From: Chitinophagaceae bacterium
GTDB lineage: Bacteria > Bacteroidota > Bacteroidia > Chitinophagales > Chitinophagaceae
Direction of reading: 5' to 3'
Length of the DNA: 43,621 nucleotides
NCBI GenBank assembly: GCA_019455085.1
Contig: JACFNA010000005.1
Location: forward strand, 1 to 43,621
The notes under the pieces were generated by a model, which saw nothing but the letters and a program-made list of their open reading frames with translations, did no database searches and had not been told where the DNA came from. Both the position numbers and the translations under genes were made by a program. Positions 8,191-16,094 of the stretch are shown one piece after another. Each line of letters opens with the position of its first letter. The first letter of the stretch is position 1.

Positions 8191-9399
8191 TTAAATTATT
8201 TGGTTTCTCAATAGGTCATCAAAGGTCTCCCTTCGCCGGATAAGCTGGGGCTGGCCTTCCTTTACCATTACCTCTGCCGGACGAAAACGGCTGTTAAAAT
8301 TTGAAGCCATTTCCATGCCATAGGCTCCGGCATTTCTGAACACAAGCAGGTCGCCTTCCTTTATTTCCGCCACATCGCGCTCCCATGCAAAAGTGTCCGT
8401 TTCGCATACATTACCGACCACACTATATTTTTTTGTTTCGCCTTGTGGATTGCTCAGGTTTTCAATCCGGTGATAGGCCCCGTAAAACATAGGGCGGATA
8501 AGGTGATTAAACCCTGTATCTACTCCGGCAAATGTGGTGGCAGAGGTCTCTTTCAATACGGTTACCGAGGCAATCAGGTGTCCACATTCGCTTACCATAA
8601 ATTTGCCTGGCTCAAACCAAATATTATATTCTCTGCCGGTTTGTGCCTTAGCCTTTGCAAATGCTTTTTTGATTGCAGAAGCCAGCAGGTTGATATCAGT
8701 GTGGGAATCTCCGTCTTTGTATGGTACTTTGAATCCCCCGCCCAGATCGAGTGTATGTACGGTCGGAAACTTTTCTGCCAGTTCGAGCAGGATATCCACT
8801 CCTTTCATATACAGATCCACGTCACTGATTTCGCTGCCAGTGTGTATGTGCAGCACAGCAATATCCATCTTGTGTTTATGAACTACTGCGAGGATCTCGT
8901 CAATCTTGTTTATGGGAATTCCGAATTTACTTTTATCGTGGCCTGTTGAAATATTAAGGTTCCCACCTGCCATAATATTGGGCCGCAGGCGGATGCCTAC
9001 AGGATAGGTGTTCTTGTATTTCCTGCCAAATTTGTCGAGATTAGAGAGGCTGTCTATATTGATATGCACTCCCTCGGCCTGAGCCTCCTCTATTTCTGAA
9101 AATGAGATACTGTTGGATGTGTAAAGTATCTTATCAGCAGGAATGCCGGCGTAGCGGGCAATCTTTACTTCGTTGACAGAGCTGCAGTCGAAAGAAGCAC
9201 CGAGTGAATAGATGTGCTTCAGAATATGGATATTGGTAAGGGCCTTGCAGGCATAAAAGAATCTTGCAGGCTGGTCGTGAAATTCGTGGGTAAGCCTATG
9301 GTACTGGGAGGTTATTTTCTCAGCATCGTAAACATATACCGGTGTGCCATATTCGCGGGCAATTTCGGTGAGTAGTTCTGACGATAAGCTTGTGCTCAT
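8191..9399 (-). CDS. lysA: Diaminopimelate decarboxylase
   Basis: A PLP-dependent enzyme that decarboxylates meso-diaminopimelate to L-lysine, the last step of lysine synthesis. It has 402 residues, within the usual range. Lys52 in FFYACKALTN is the expected Schiff-base lysine. HIHTGSEI, LDLGGGF (phosphate loop) and the EPGKFMVSECG motif follow. The C-terminal part carries VVGNVCETDTFAWERDV, with the catalytic Cys, and the FRNAGAYGMEMASNFNSR segment that binds substrate and cofactor. It sits in a tight minus-strand run, 21 nt after scpB and 20 nt before the FAD oxidoreductase gene. No lysine riboswitch is visible in the short gaps, so expression probably follows the upstream promoter. Confidence 0.95.
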   Translation of the reverse strand: MSTSLSSELLTEIAREYGTPVYVYDAEKITSQYHRLTHEFHDQPARFFYACKALTNIHILKHIYSLGASFDCSSVNEVKIARYAGIPADKILYTSNSISFSEIEEAQAEGVHINIDSLSNLDKFGRKYKNTYPVGIRLRPNIMAGGNLNISTGHDKSKFGIPINKIDEILAVVHKHKMDIAVLHIHTGSEISDVDLYMKGVDILLELAEKFPTVHTLDLGGGFKVPYKDGDSHTDINLLASAIKKAFAKAKAQTGREYNIWFEPGKFMVSECGHLIASVTVLKETSATTFAGVDTGFNHLIRPMFYGAYHRIENLSNPQGETKKYSVVGNVCETDTFAWERDVAEIKEGDLLVFRNAGAYGMEMASNFNSRFRPAEVMVKEGQPQLIRRRETFDDLLRNQII

Positions 9400-9420
9400 A
9401 CCTGTCAGCAGTTTATGGTT

Positions 9421-10134
9421 TTATGTGTTATCTTCTTCCCCTTCCGCTCCTGAATCCTGATTGGCAACTTCGGTGGCAGAATCGGAGTTTGCTGTATCCT
9501 GTTCAGTTGTATCTTTTTCTTCTGTCTGCACTTCGCTGTTGACTGTGGTATTACTGTGCATCAGGCGGGTGGCCTCCAGAATCTCATTGTTGAGGATTTC
9601 CTGGATTTTAGGCAGGTCGTCTGAGGTGTTAATGCCAAAGTAATCCATAAATGATTTAGAAGTAGTATAAATCAGAGGCTTACCCGGAGAGTCTTCTTTT
9701 CTTCCCGAGATAACGATTAACTCTTTTTCCAGAAGTTTCTGAACGGCATAGTCACAGTTCACCCCTCTGATTAGTTCTATTTCTGATTTGGTAACCGGTT
9801 GTTCATAAGCGATAATGGCAAGCGTCTCTAATGCGGCTACCGATAATTTCTTCAGGAATTTGTCGCCATATAGCAGGCTGATGGTGGCATGGTATTCTTT
9901 CTTTGAAAGAAACTGCCATCCGCCTCCGCTCTTTATCACTTCGAAGGGGTAAAACTCTGACTGATATTTTTCCTGAATGGTATTTAGAGCCTCCGCTACC
10001 TGGTCAGCAGTGGTGCGGTCTTCCATAAAGGCCAGAGCCCGGTTGACATACTCCTCTATTTCTTCTTCTGCAAGAGGTTTATCGCTGGCGAAAATCAGCG
10101 CTTCTATATGAGGGAGTATTACAGATAATTCCAT
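9421..10134 (-). CDS. scpB: Chromosome segregation and condensation protein ScpB
   Basis: The winged-helix partner of the SMC-ScpA condensin complex, which compacts and segregates the chromosome. The core has the family-typical IEALIFASDKPLAEEEIEEY near the N-terminus and the strongly conserved LAIIAYEQPVTKSEIELIRG followed by VQKLLEKELI and GRKEDSPGKPLIYTTSKSF. After about residue 190 there is a low-complexity acidic tail rich in Glu, Thr, Asp and Ser, common in Bacteroidota ScpB. The ATG at 10134 is preferred because it begins right before the conserved region. A GTG at 10149 would add five residues and sit 2 nt after the atpG stop. Either way the gene appears translationally close to atpG. 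Confidence 0.93.
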   Translation of the reverse strand: MELSVILPHIEALIFASDKPLAEEEIEEYVNRALAFMEDRTTADQVAEALNTIQEKYQSEFYPFEVIKSGGGWQFLSKKEYHATISLLYGDKFLKKLSVAALETLAIIAYEQPVTKSEIELIRGVNCDYAVQKLLEKELIVISGRKEDSPGKPLIYTTSKSFMDYFGINTSDDLPKIQEILNNEILEATRLMHSNTTVNSEVQTEEKDTTEQDTANSDSATEVANQDSGAEGEEDNT

Positions 10135-10151
10135 TGATGGGTTCAGCACTT

Positions 10152-11033
10152 TTATCCCTGCAGGGCAGCAGCACCACTTACGATTTCTGTAAGTTCAGTA
10201 GTAATGGCGGCTTGTCTTGCGCGGTTATAGCTAATTTTCAATGTTTTCAATAGTTCATCGGCATTTTCTGTGGCCTTATCCATTGCAGTCATTCTGGCTC
10301 CGTGCTCACTTGCGTGGCCATCCAGAACGGCTTTGAATAGTTGTGTATTCAGGATTTTAGGCATCAGTTCCTCAATTAAAGCATCCTGTTCAGGTTCGAA
10401 GATGAAGTCTGCTTTAGCCTCGCCTTTTGATGGGGTGGTCTTTTTTACAGGGAGAAACTGTTCGCTTTCAAAGCGCTGTACACCTGCATTGATAAACTGG
10501 CTGTAAATAATTTCAACTTTATCATATTCACCTTCAGCGTATGCTTTCATTACATACTGCGATATTTTGGAGACATTCTCAAAGCTCAGTTCAGAGAAGA
10601 TGGTCCAATATGAATCTATCAGTTTATAGTTGTTTTTCTGAAAGTGCTCATAACTTTTCTTGCCAAGAGGTAAGATTGTAACATTCCCTTTTTGGTATTG
10701 GGTAGCGTATCTCTCGCTGATTACTTGTTTAGCAAGTTTAATGAGTCCGTGATTCTAACCGCCACATAAACCGCGATCGCTGGTAACCACAATGAGGAGT
10801 ACTTTTTCGATAGCACGCTCTTTGGTAAGCGCACCTCCCGCACTACCGTCGGAATTGCTTACAATATTGCTAAGCATCTCCTGAAGTTTCTGGGCATAAG
10901 GGCGCATTTTAATAATAGCGTCCTGAGCACGCCTCAATTTGGCAGCACTCACCATCTTCATTGCCTTGGTAATTTGCTGGGTATTGTTAATACTGTAAAT
11001 CCGGTTTCGTACCTCTTTTAAAGCACCACTCAT
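10152..11033 (-). pseudogene. atpG: ATP synthase gamma subunit, interrupted by one in-frame TAG
   Basis: The gamma subunit is the central rotor shaft of F1Fo ATP synthase. Reading from the ATG at 11033, codons 1-92 encode a typical N-terminus (MSGALKEVRNRIYSINNTQQ, then KAMKMVSAAKLRRAQ) up to TSDRGLCGG. Codon 93 is TAG (10757-10755), after which the same frame continues NHGLIKLAKQV without another stop to TAA at 10154-10152. The C-terminal helix ending RARQAAITTELTEIVSGAAA is intact. Total length is 293 codons, normal for the family. Relatives commonly have Tyr or Phe at this place (CGGYN), so one TAT/TAC to TAG change explains it. TAG is a normal stop in this genome (it ends, for example, prfC and the DUF4476 gene). 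A sequencing error, a recent mutation or suppression are all possible. Confidence 0.9.
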
Positions 11034-11055
11034 TTTTATTTCAATTTATGGGCTG

Positions 11056-11063
11056 CAAAGGTA
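11056..11063 (-). promoter_or_regulatory. -7 promoter box for the atpG operon
   Basis: Minus-strand TACCTTTG (11063-11056) matches the TAnnTTTG consensus perfectly, 22 nt before the atpG ATG. It probably drives atpG-scpB-lysA-FAD oxidoreductase. No obvious -33 TTG was found. Confidence 0.6.
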
Positions 11064-11250
11064 AGTGAAGTAGAATAAATAATGGTAGTTTGAAGGGTAT
11101 AAATTATGGATTCGATGGTATAAATCGAATGTTATTGGGTCTGTCCGGATTGGAGCACTCAGGAGGTTTGAGTAGCTGGTGGGGTAAAGAGGATTAAAAA
11201 GGCCTCTATTTTTAAATTCGGCTGGCAGTACAGTGCTGTTTGCTATAAGG
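11064..11250. other. Intergenic spacer with no recognised gene
   Basis: This is the part of the 360-bp gap between atpG and the M1 aminopeptidase gene that the repeat array does not fill. A short minus-strand reading frame crosses it but has no recognisable family or start context. I see no RNA gene or hairpin of note. Confidence 0.5.
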
Positions 11251-11398
11251 CAGTGCAAGCGGGACGCTTGCGGTATGGAGAGTAATAAGACAGCACAAGC
11301 GGGACGCTTGCGCTATGGAGAGTAATAAGACAGCACAAGCGAGATGCTTGTGCAAGCGAGGGTAATAGGACAGTACAAGCGAGACGCTTGCACTATGG
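11251..11398. repeat. Four-copy 40-bp tandem repeat with palindromic core
   Basis: Units begin at 11251, 11291, 11331 and 11371, an exact 40-bp period. The consensus core is a near-perfect palindrome, GCAAGCG-GGA-CGCTTGC, followed by GCTATGGAGAGTAATA. The third unit is the most diverged and the fourth runs into the stop codon of the M1 aminopeptidase gene (11393). Each unit can form a hairpin in RNA on either strand, so the array may slow transcription, protect the 3' end of the aminopeptidase mRNA or attract a REP-type transposase. Similar GCAAGCGTCCCGCTTG palindromes are familiar in Bacteroidota intergenic DNA. Confidence 0.85.
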
Positions 11399-13837
11399 AA
11401 GGAGACCGGAGATATAGTCGGCTAACTCCCTGTTTCCCTTCAGTTTCTGATTGTCTGCAATGGCTGCGAGAGCTTGTTTCAATGTCGGGTCAATGTATTG
11501 AAGATACTGAGCAGGAATAGTGTTCCTAAAACTTATAATGGCTTGAACCCCCTTCTTAACGGAGGTAGTATCCTCTAATCGGGCAAGAAAACCGGCAAAT
11601 TTTACAGAAAGTGTAGTTTTTTCTGCACTTAATGGCGTTTGATTGTACATATTATAAAGAATCGCGAAGTCTTCTTCTTTCCCGCTTTTATATAAAATGT
11701 CAAAAATGACTTCACCTAACTTACCCTGTGCATCGCTGCTGTATTGTTTGGCCAGTTCATAAGCCTTGTCTGATCTGAGGGCAATCAATCCGGACAGCGC
11801 TGCACCGGCTACAGAATAAGAGGAGTCAGAGGCGTTTTTTTCGAAGAGAGGCAGGTATTGGGGATTTTTAAATTTCGCGAGGTATTCCAGCGCAAAGGCA
11901 AGGGCGGTCTTGTCTGATTCTTTGGCAGCAAGTGCGGCTACCTTTTCTATAACAGATGGGATATTTCCTACTTTAGACTGTGAAAGGAGTGAGATGGTCA
12001 ATGATCTTAGTCCCGCGAATTTGTCCTCTAATCCGTTAGCAAGGCTTAAAGATGATTTAGCGGCGAAATACTCAAGCGCCTCTCTCCTGTCAAGATAACG
12101 CGGACCATATTTGTACTGTTGCTCAAATTCTTCTGCACTCTTGCGGTCCACCTTCAAAGCCAGCAATGCTTTATCTGCGTCGAAATTAATCCATGAAGGT
12201 TTTTGCTTTGAAGGAAAATAAAAGGTGTCCGATGCGTTTTTCAGCCACACTTTGTAAGTTTCTTTCTTGTTGTCTTGTGAATACACATCAATGTTTACAG
12301 GAAGAGTGAAGATTTGGCCCTTTTGTGTCTGATCTGCAATTACTCTTGTTTTGCCATTTAGGTATTGATAGGAGAGCTCAATTATCGGTTCTCCGCTACC
12401 GTAATACCATTCATTCCAGAACCAGTTCATATCCTGTCCTGTCACTGCTTCAAAAGCAAGCCGCAGGTCGTGTGCTTCTGCCGATTGGAACTGGTGGGTG
12501 GTAAGGTACTTGTTAAGTGAAGCAAAGAAGGCCTCATCCCCCACAAAGGTGCGAAGCATGTGTAATATCCTGCCTCCTTTGTTATAGCTTACGGCATCAA
12601 ACATATCTTCCTTGTCATTGTAATAAAAGCGTACGAGATCTTTGTTACTGCTGTTGCTAAACAGATATCCCTCCATCTCTTCGTATGCATTCTCATCGGC
12701 AAAGTCGCGTCCATGCCGGTATTCATCCCACAGGTACTGTGAGTAGTTGGCAAAAGACTCATTGAGGGTCAGGTTGCTCCAGCTTTCGGTTGTTACCAGG
12801 TCGCCAAACCAGTGATGAAACAGTTCGTGTGCAATAGTTTTTTCCCAGGAATTCCCGTCGACAAGCTGTCGTGCATTCTGATAAGCTCCATCCTGATGCA
12901 GGGTGGCTGTGGTGTTTTCCATCGCACCACTGACATATTCCCTGCCAACCATTTGTGCATATTTGGGCCATACAAAAGGCACATTCAATTTTTCAGAAAA
13001 GAATTCCATCATCCTGGGAGTTTCTCCGAAAATTCTTCTGGCGACGGATTCGTATTGCTTTTCTACATAGTATTCTACCGGGATGTTTTTATAAGTGTCT
13101 TTTACTACCACAAAATCATTTTTTCCCATAACCCCCATGAAGAAGAGATAAGGCGAGTTGGGCTTGTCCAGTTTCCATGTATCTGTCCGGGATCCATCTG
13201 TGTTTTTTCTGGATGATGTCATAGTGCCGTTGCTGAGTGTCATATATTTATCTGGCACTGTCATAGAAATTTCCTGCGTTGTTTTCTGGTTGGGTTTGTC
13301 AATAGTTGGCATCCACACGCTGTTGGCTTCCGTCTCACCCTGAGTCCATATCTGAGTAGGCCAGATGCCTTTCCCGTCAGGGTTGATAAAGTAAAGTCCT
13401 TTAGCATCGGTGATGGCATTGCTACCCTGTGCTTTCACCTCTTCAGGTCTTGCGATATAGTCAATGTAAATGATGTATTGTTCTCCCCTGAGATAGGTTT
13501 TATCAAGCCCTATATGTAGCTGAAGGCTGTCATAATCGTATTTCAATTTTTTTCTTTCACCACCCCTGACTATAGCCACTTCTTTTATATCCATGTATTT
13601 GGTGTCCAGCAGCAGCGAGTCGACAGGATAGAAGTGAGGGCGCACAGTAAGCCATGCTTTCCCGTACATGATAGATTTGGGGATGTCAAAACGCACATCC
13701 AGCCTGGTATGGATTATTTCATTGGTTTTAGGATAAGATGCTCTGTAATCCGTGTTGCGGGTGGCATTTGGATTTGTTTGTTGGCCGGCGACACGGATGG
13801 TGATGATGCAAGCCAGCAGAAATATCAGTTTTTTCAC
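11393..13837 (-). CDS. M1 family zinc aminopeptidase, secreted
   Basis: An 814-residue metallopeptidase that removes N-terminal residues from peptides, probably in the periplasm. Residues 1-19 are a signal peptide (KKLIFLLACIITIRVAGQ). The family exopeptidase motif GAMEN appears in VSGAMENTTATLH, and the zinc site is HELFHHW, followed at the usual spacing by the Glu in LNESFANY. The N-terminal beta domain precedes it, and the C-terminal HEAT-like helical domain (about residues 590-814) completes the architecture. The start codon is GTG at 13837 behind a run of eight A residues. A perfect -7 box (13858-13851) lies 13 nt upstream. The 3' end overlaps the tandem repeat array. Confidence 0.92.
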   Translation of the reverse strand: MKKLIFLLACIITIRVAGQQTNPNATRNTDYRASYPKTNEIIHTRLDVRFDIPKSIMYGKAWLTVRPHFYPVDSLLLDTKYMDIKEVAIVRGGERKKLKYDYDSLQLHIGLDKTYLRGEQYIIYIDYIARPEEVKAQGSNAITDAKGLYFINPDGKGIWPTQIWTQGETEANSVWMPTIDKPNQKTTQEISMTVPDKYMTLSNGTMTSSRKNTDGSRTDTWKLDKPNSPYLFFMGVMGKNDFVVVKDTYKNIPVEYYVEKQYESVARRIFGETPRMMEFFSEKLNVPFVWPKYAQMVGREYVSGAMENTTATLHQDGAYQNARQLVDGNSWEKTIAHELFHHWFGDLVTTESWSNLTLNESFANYSQYLWDEYRHGRDFADENAYEEMEGYLFSNSSNKDLVRFYYNDKEDMFDAVSYNKGGRILHMLRTFVGDEAFFASLNKYLTTHQFQSAEAHDLRLAFEAVTGQDMNWFWNEWYYGSGEPIIELSYQYLNGKTRVIADQTQKGQIFTLPVNIDVYSQDNKKETYKVWLKNASDTFYFPSKQKPSWINFDADKALLALKVDRKSAEEFEQQYKYGPRYLDRREALEYFAAKSSLSLANGLEDKFAGLRSLTISLLSQSKVGNIPSVIEKVAALAAKESDKTALAFALEYLAKFKNPQYLPLFEKNASDSSYSVAGAALSGLIALRSDKAYELAKQYSSDAQGKLGEVIFDILYKSGKEEDFAILYNMYNQTPLSAEKTTLSVKFAGFLARLEDTTSVKKGVQAIISFRNTIPAQYLQYIDPTLKQALAAIADNQKLKGNRELADYISGLLP

Positions 13838-13850
13838 ACACTTTTTTTTG

Positions 13851-13858
13851 CAAATATA
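13851..13858 (-). promoter_or_regulatory. -7 promoter box for the M1 aminopeptidase gene
   Basis: Minus-strand TATATTTG is a perfect TAnnTTTG match located 13 nt before the GTG start, giving a very short leader. It is divergent from the box at 13908-13915. Confidence 0.55.
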
Positions 13859-13907
13859 GAATGGTGGGGTATTTTTCCACCCGGGGTTCTATTTAAATCG
13901 GAATGGA

Positions 13908-13915
13908 TAGCTTTG
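13908..13915 (+). promoter_or_regulatory. -7 box 4 nt before the start codon (leaderless promoter)
   Basis: TAGCTTTG followed by taaa and then ATG (13920). In Bacteroidota, transcription begins about 4-5 nt after the final G of this box, so the first transcribed base should be at or next to the A of the ATG. No other ATG with a plausible signal peptide exists downstream. Confidence 0.6.
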
Positions 13916-13919
13916 TAAA

Positions 13920-15326
13920 ATGAAGTTTAGGGAATATAAAGTACTTTTTGTTTTCTTGTTTTTTTGCCTTTCCACCTTGTGGGTATCGGCACAGGAAAAC
14001 AGGTTTATTTATATTCAGACCGAGGATGGAAAGCCCTTTTATGTAAGGATGGGCCTTAGCATTTTCAGTTCTACTTCTGAAGGATATGTATTGCTATCCA
14101 GACTTTCAGATGGAAATCATCAGATGTATGTAGGCTTTCCCCGAAATGAATTTCCAGAAGAAGAATTTTCCCTCACTCTGAATGGTCAGAGTGAAGGATA
14201 TCTTTTGAAGTATCTCAATAACCGTTGGGTATTGATGAATATTGAGTCGTTGGCGCTCACAGAAGGAGCAGTGAGCAGCCCACCGGTTGCCGAAACGCGC
14301 GAGAAGGAATACGACCCTTTTTCCTCTTTACTGGCAAGTGTGGTGAACGACTCATCCATTCTTAACTCTGAGATTACTGCACAAAAACCTGTTATAGACT
14401 CAGCAAAGCAGCAACAGGTCAGGGAAGTGCAGCCTCAGGAAACTGTAGTAAATAAAGAAACAGAAAAGAAAACCTTAATACCTGAGGGCGATTCTTCGAT
14501 TTCAACCGTAAGTGTGCAGGACACTGCGGCCCGATTCACACCGTTGTCGGCTGACACGGTAAAGATAGTCACTGCCGAAGGAGCACTGCCCAGTGAAAAA
14601 ATCCCTGATCAAAAACCACCGATAAACTGGGGTGAAGTAAGCCGTTTGTTGCTGGTTAAAGAAACGGACGGATTAGAGTTGGTGTATTTGGATAAGGAGC
14701 GAAGAGATACAATTCGGCTATTTATGCCTGTCACTTCCTATGGGGATAGTCAACCCCCGCAGCCCAAAGTAGTTTACAGGGAGGAAAAGAAAGATTCAGT
14801 GACTTCACTTACCATCACACCGACAAAGATTGTGGAGCCTCCGGCAGAGAGTAATGTGGTAAAAGCAGCGGATAACAAAGAGAAGGAAGTGCCGGAAAAG
14901 GAAACAGAAAAACCTGTGAGCAACGAATTGGCAGCTCCGAAGAAAGTAACAGGCGACACGGTTGAAGAAAAACAGGAGCCGAAAAAGCAGGAGAAGACAC
15001 CTCAGATTATCTATAATCCTTCAGTGAATTCTGACTGTTCGGCGTATGCTACCAACAGTGATTTTCTGAAGATACGCAAGAAAATGGCCGCCGAAACGGA
15101 TACCGATAAGATGATAGATGCTGCAAAGAAGTTTTTCAGACAGAAATGCTACACTACCGATCAGATAAAGAATTTGTCGTATCTCTTTTTGGATGATGAA
15201 GGCAGGTATAAGTTTTTTGATGCGGCATATCCATTTGCATCAGACTCTAACCTGTATTACCAGTTAGAGTCACAGTTACAGGATCCGTATTATATCAAGC
15301 GGTTTCAGGCAATGATTCAGAAATAG
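13920..15326 (+). CDS. Secreted DUF4476-type protein with low-complexity linker
   Basis: A 468-residue exported protein of unknown role. Residues 1-24 are a signal peptide ending VSAQ. Residues about 27-110 form a small beta-rich domain (RFIYIQTEDGKPFYVRMG) typical of a Bacteroidota-only family. Residues about 115-375 are a Glu/Lys/Pro/Thr-rich, probably disordered linker. The C-terminal about 90 residues (CSAYATNSDFLKIRKKMA, then LFLDDEGRYKFFDAAYPF) match the DUF4476 pattern of paired helices with an FxxLxxxI start. The linker suggests a spacer across the periplasm or cell wall. The promoter box sits 4 nt before the ATG. truA starts 4 nt after the stop, so they are probably co-transcribed although unrelated in function. 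Confidence 0.82.
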   Translation: MKFREYKVLFVFLFFCLSTLWVSAQENRFIYIQTEDGKPFYVRMGLSIFSSTSEGYVLLSRLSDGNHQMYVGFPRNEFPEEEFSLTLNGQSEGYLLKYLNNRWVLMNIESLALTEGAVSSPPVAETREKEYDPFSSLLASVVNDSSILNSEITAQKPVIDSAKQQQVREVQPQETVVNKETEKKTLIPEGDSSISTVSVQDTAARFTPLSADTVKIVTAEGALPSEKIPDQKPPINWGEVSRLLLVKETDGLELVYLDKERRDTIRLFMPVTSYGDSQPPQPKVVYREEKKDSVTSLTITPTKIVEPPAESNVVKAADNKEKEVPEKETEKPVSNELAAPKKVTGDTVEEKQEPKKQEKTPQIIYNPSVNSDCSAYATNSDFLKIRKKMAAETDTDKMIDAAKKFFRQKCYTTDQIKNLSYLFLDDEGRYKFFDAAYPFASDSNLYYQLESQLQDPYYIKRFQAMIQK

Positions 15327-15330
15327 AGCT

Positions 15331-16092
15331 ATGCCCAGATATTTCATTGAAGTGGCTTATGACGGAACCCGGTATGGTGGATTCCAGATACAAAAAAATG
15401 CTAACACGATACAGGCCGAGGTAGAGCGGGCTTTACAAGTCTATTATAAAAAGACGTATGAACTGACAGGGTCCTCCCGTACAGATGCGGGCGTACATGC
15501 ATTGCAGAATTATTTTCACTTCGATAGCGATGCAGAAATTCCATCTGCGAAAAATGATATCTATCATCTTAACGCAATCCTTCCTGATGATATATGCCTG
15601 AAGGATTTCTTCAGGGTGCCTGATGAGATGCATTGCAGATTTGATGCGTTGTCGCGCGACTATAAATATCACATATATACGGAGAAAGATCCTTTTCTCA
15701 GAAAGACAGCCTATTTTTTCCCTTTCAGGTTGAATATTGAACAGATGCAGCAGGCTGCGGGGATTCTTAAGGAGTACGAAGATTTCACTTCCTTTTCGAA
15801 ACGAAATACCCAGGTGCATCATTTTATTTGTGATATCATGGTAAGCGAGTGGACGATCAGGGATAGCATGCTGATATATCATGTAGTAGCCAACCGCTTT
15901 TTGAGGGGTATGGTAAAGGGCCTCGTAGGGACTATGCTCAGGGTGGGCAGGGGTAAATTATCTCTCGATGGTTTCCGCGAGGTAATTGCAGCGAAGGATT
16001 GCTCCAGAGCTGATTTCTCTGTGCCCTCACATGGCTTGTTTCTCACGGAGGTGGCTCTTGATAAGAAATTGTTACCTGATGAGCGTTTGTAA
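15331..16092 (+). CDS. truA: tRNA pseudouridine(38-40) synthase
   Basis: This enzyme isomerises uridine to pseudouridine at positions 38-40 of the tRNA anticodon stem. It has 253 residues, normal for the family. The N-terminus YFIEVAYDGTRYGGFQIQ is the conserved first strand. The catalytic aspartate lies in SSRTDAGVHALQN, and FTSFSKRN plus NRFLRGMVKGLVGTMLRVG are later signature segments. It starts 4 nt after the DUF4476-type gene, so it depends on that gene's promoter. Its stop is 2 bp from the stop of the convergent nuclease-like gene, and no terminator fits between them. Confidence 0.96.
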   Translation: MPRYFIEVAYDGTRYGGFQIQKNANTIQAEVERALQVYYKKTYELTGSSRTDAGVHALQNYFHFDSDAEIPSAKNDIYHLNAILPDDICLKDFFRVPDEMHCRFDALSRDYKYHIYTEKDPFLRKTAYFFPFRLNIEQMQQAAGILKEYEDFTSFSKRNTQVHHFICDIMVSEWTIRDSMLIYHVVANRFLRGMVKGLVGTMLRVGRGKLSLDGFREVIAAKDCSRADFSVPSHGLFLTEVALDKKLLPDERL

Positions 16093-16094
16093 GG

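Noticed and set aside
8443..8949. A 168-codon plus-strand frame
   Set aside because: It is antisense to the intact lysA gene and shows no family pattern.
10755..10757. TAG recoding (for example pyrrolysine or TAG as a sense codon)
   Set aside because: Other genes in the window end in TAG, and the site is not an active-site position. A nonsense change or read error is simpler.
11251..11398. Possible CRISPR array
   Set aside because: The repeats are contiguous 40-bp tandem units without unique spacers and no cas gene is nearby.
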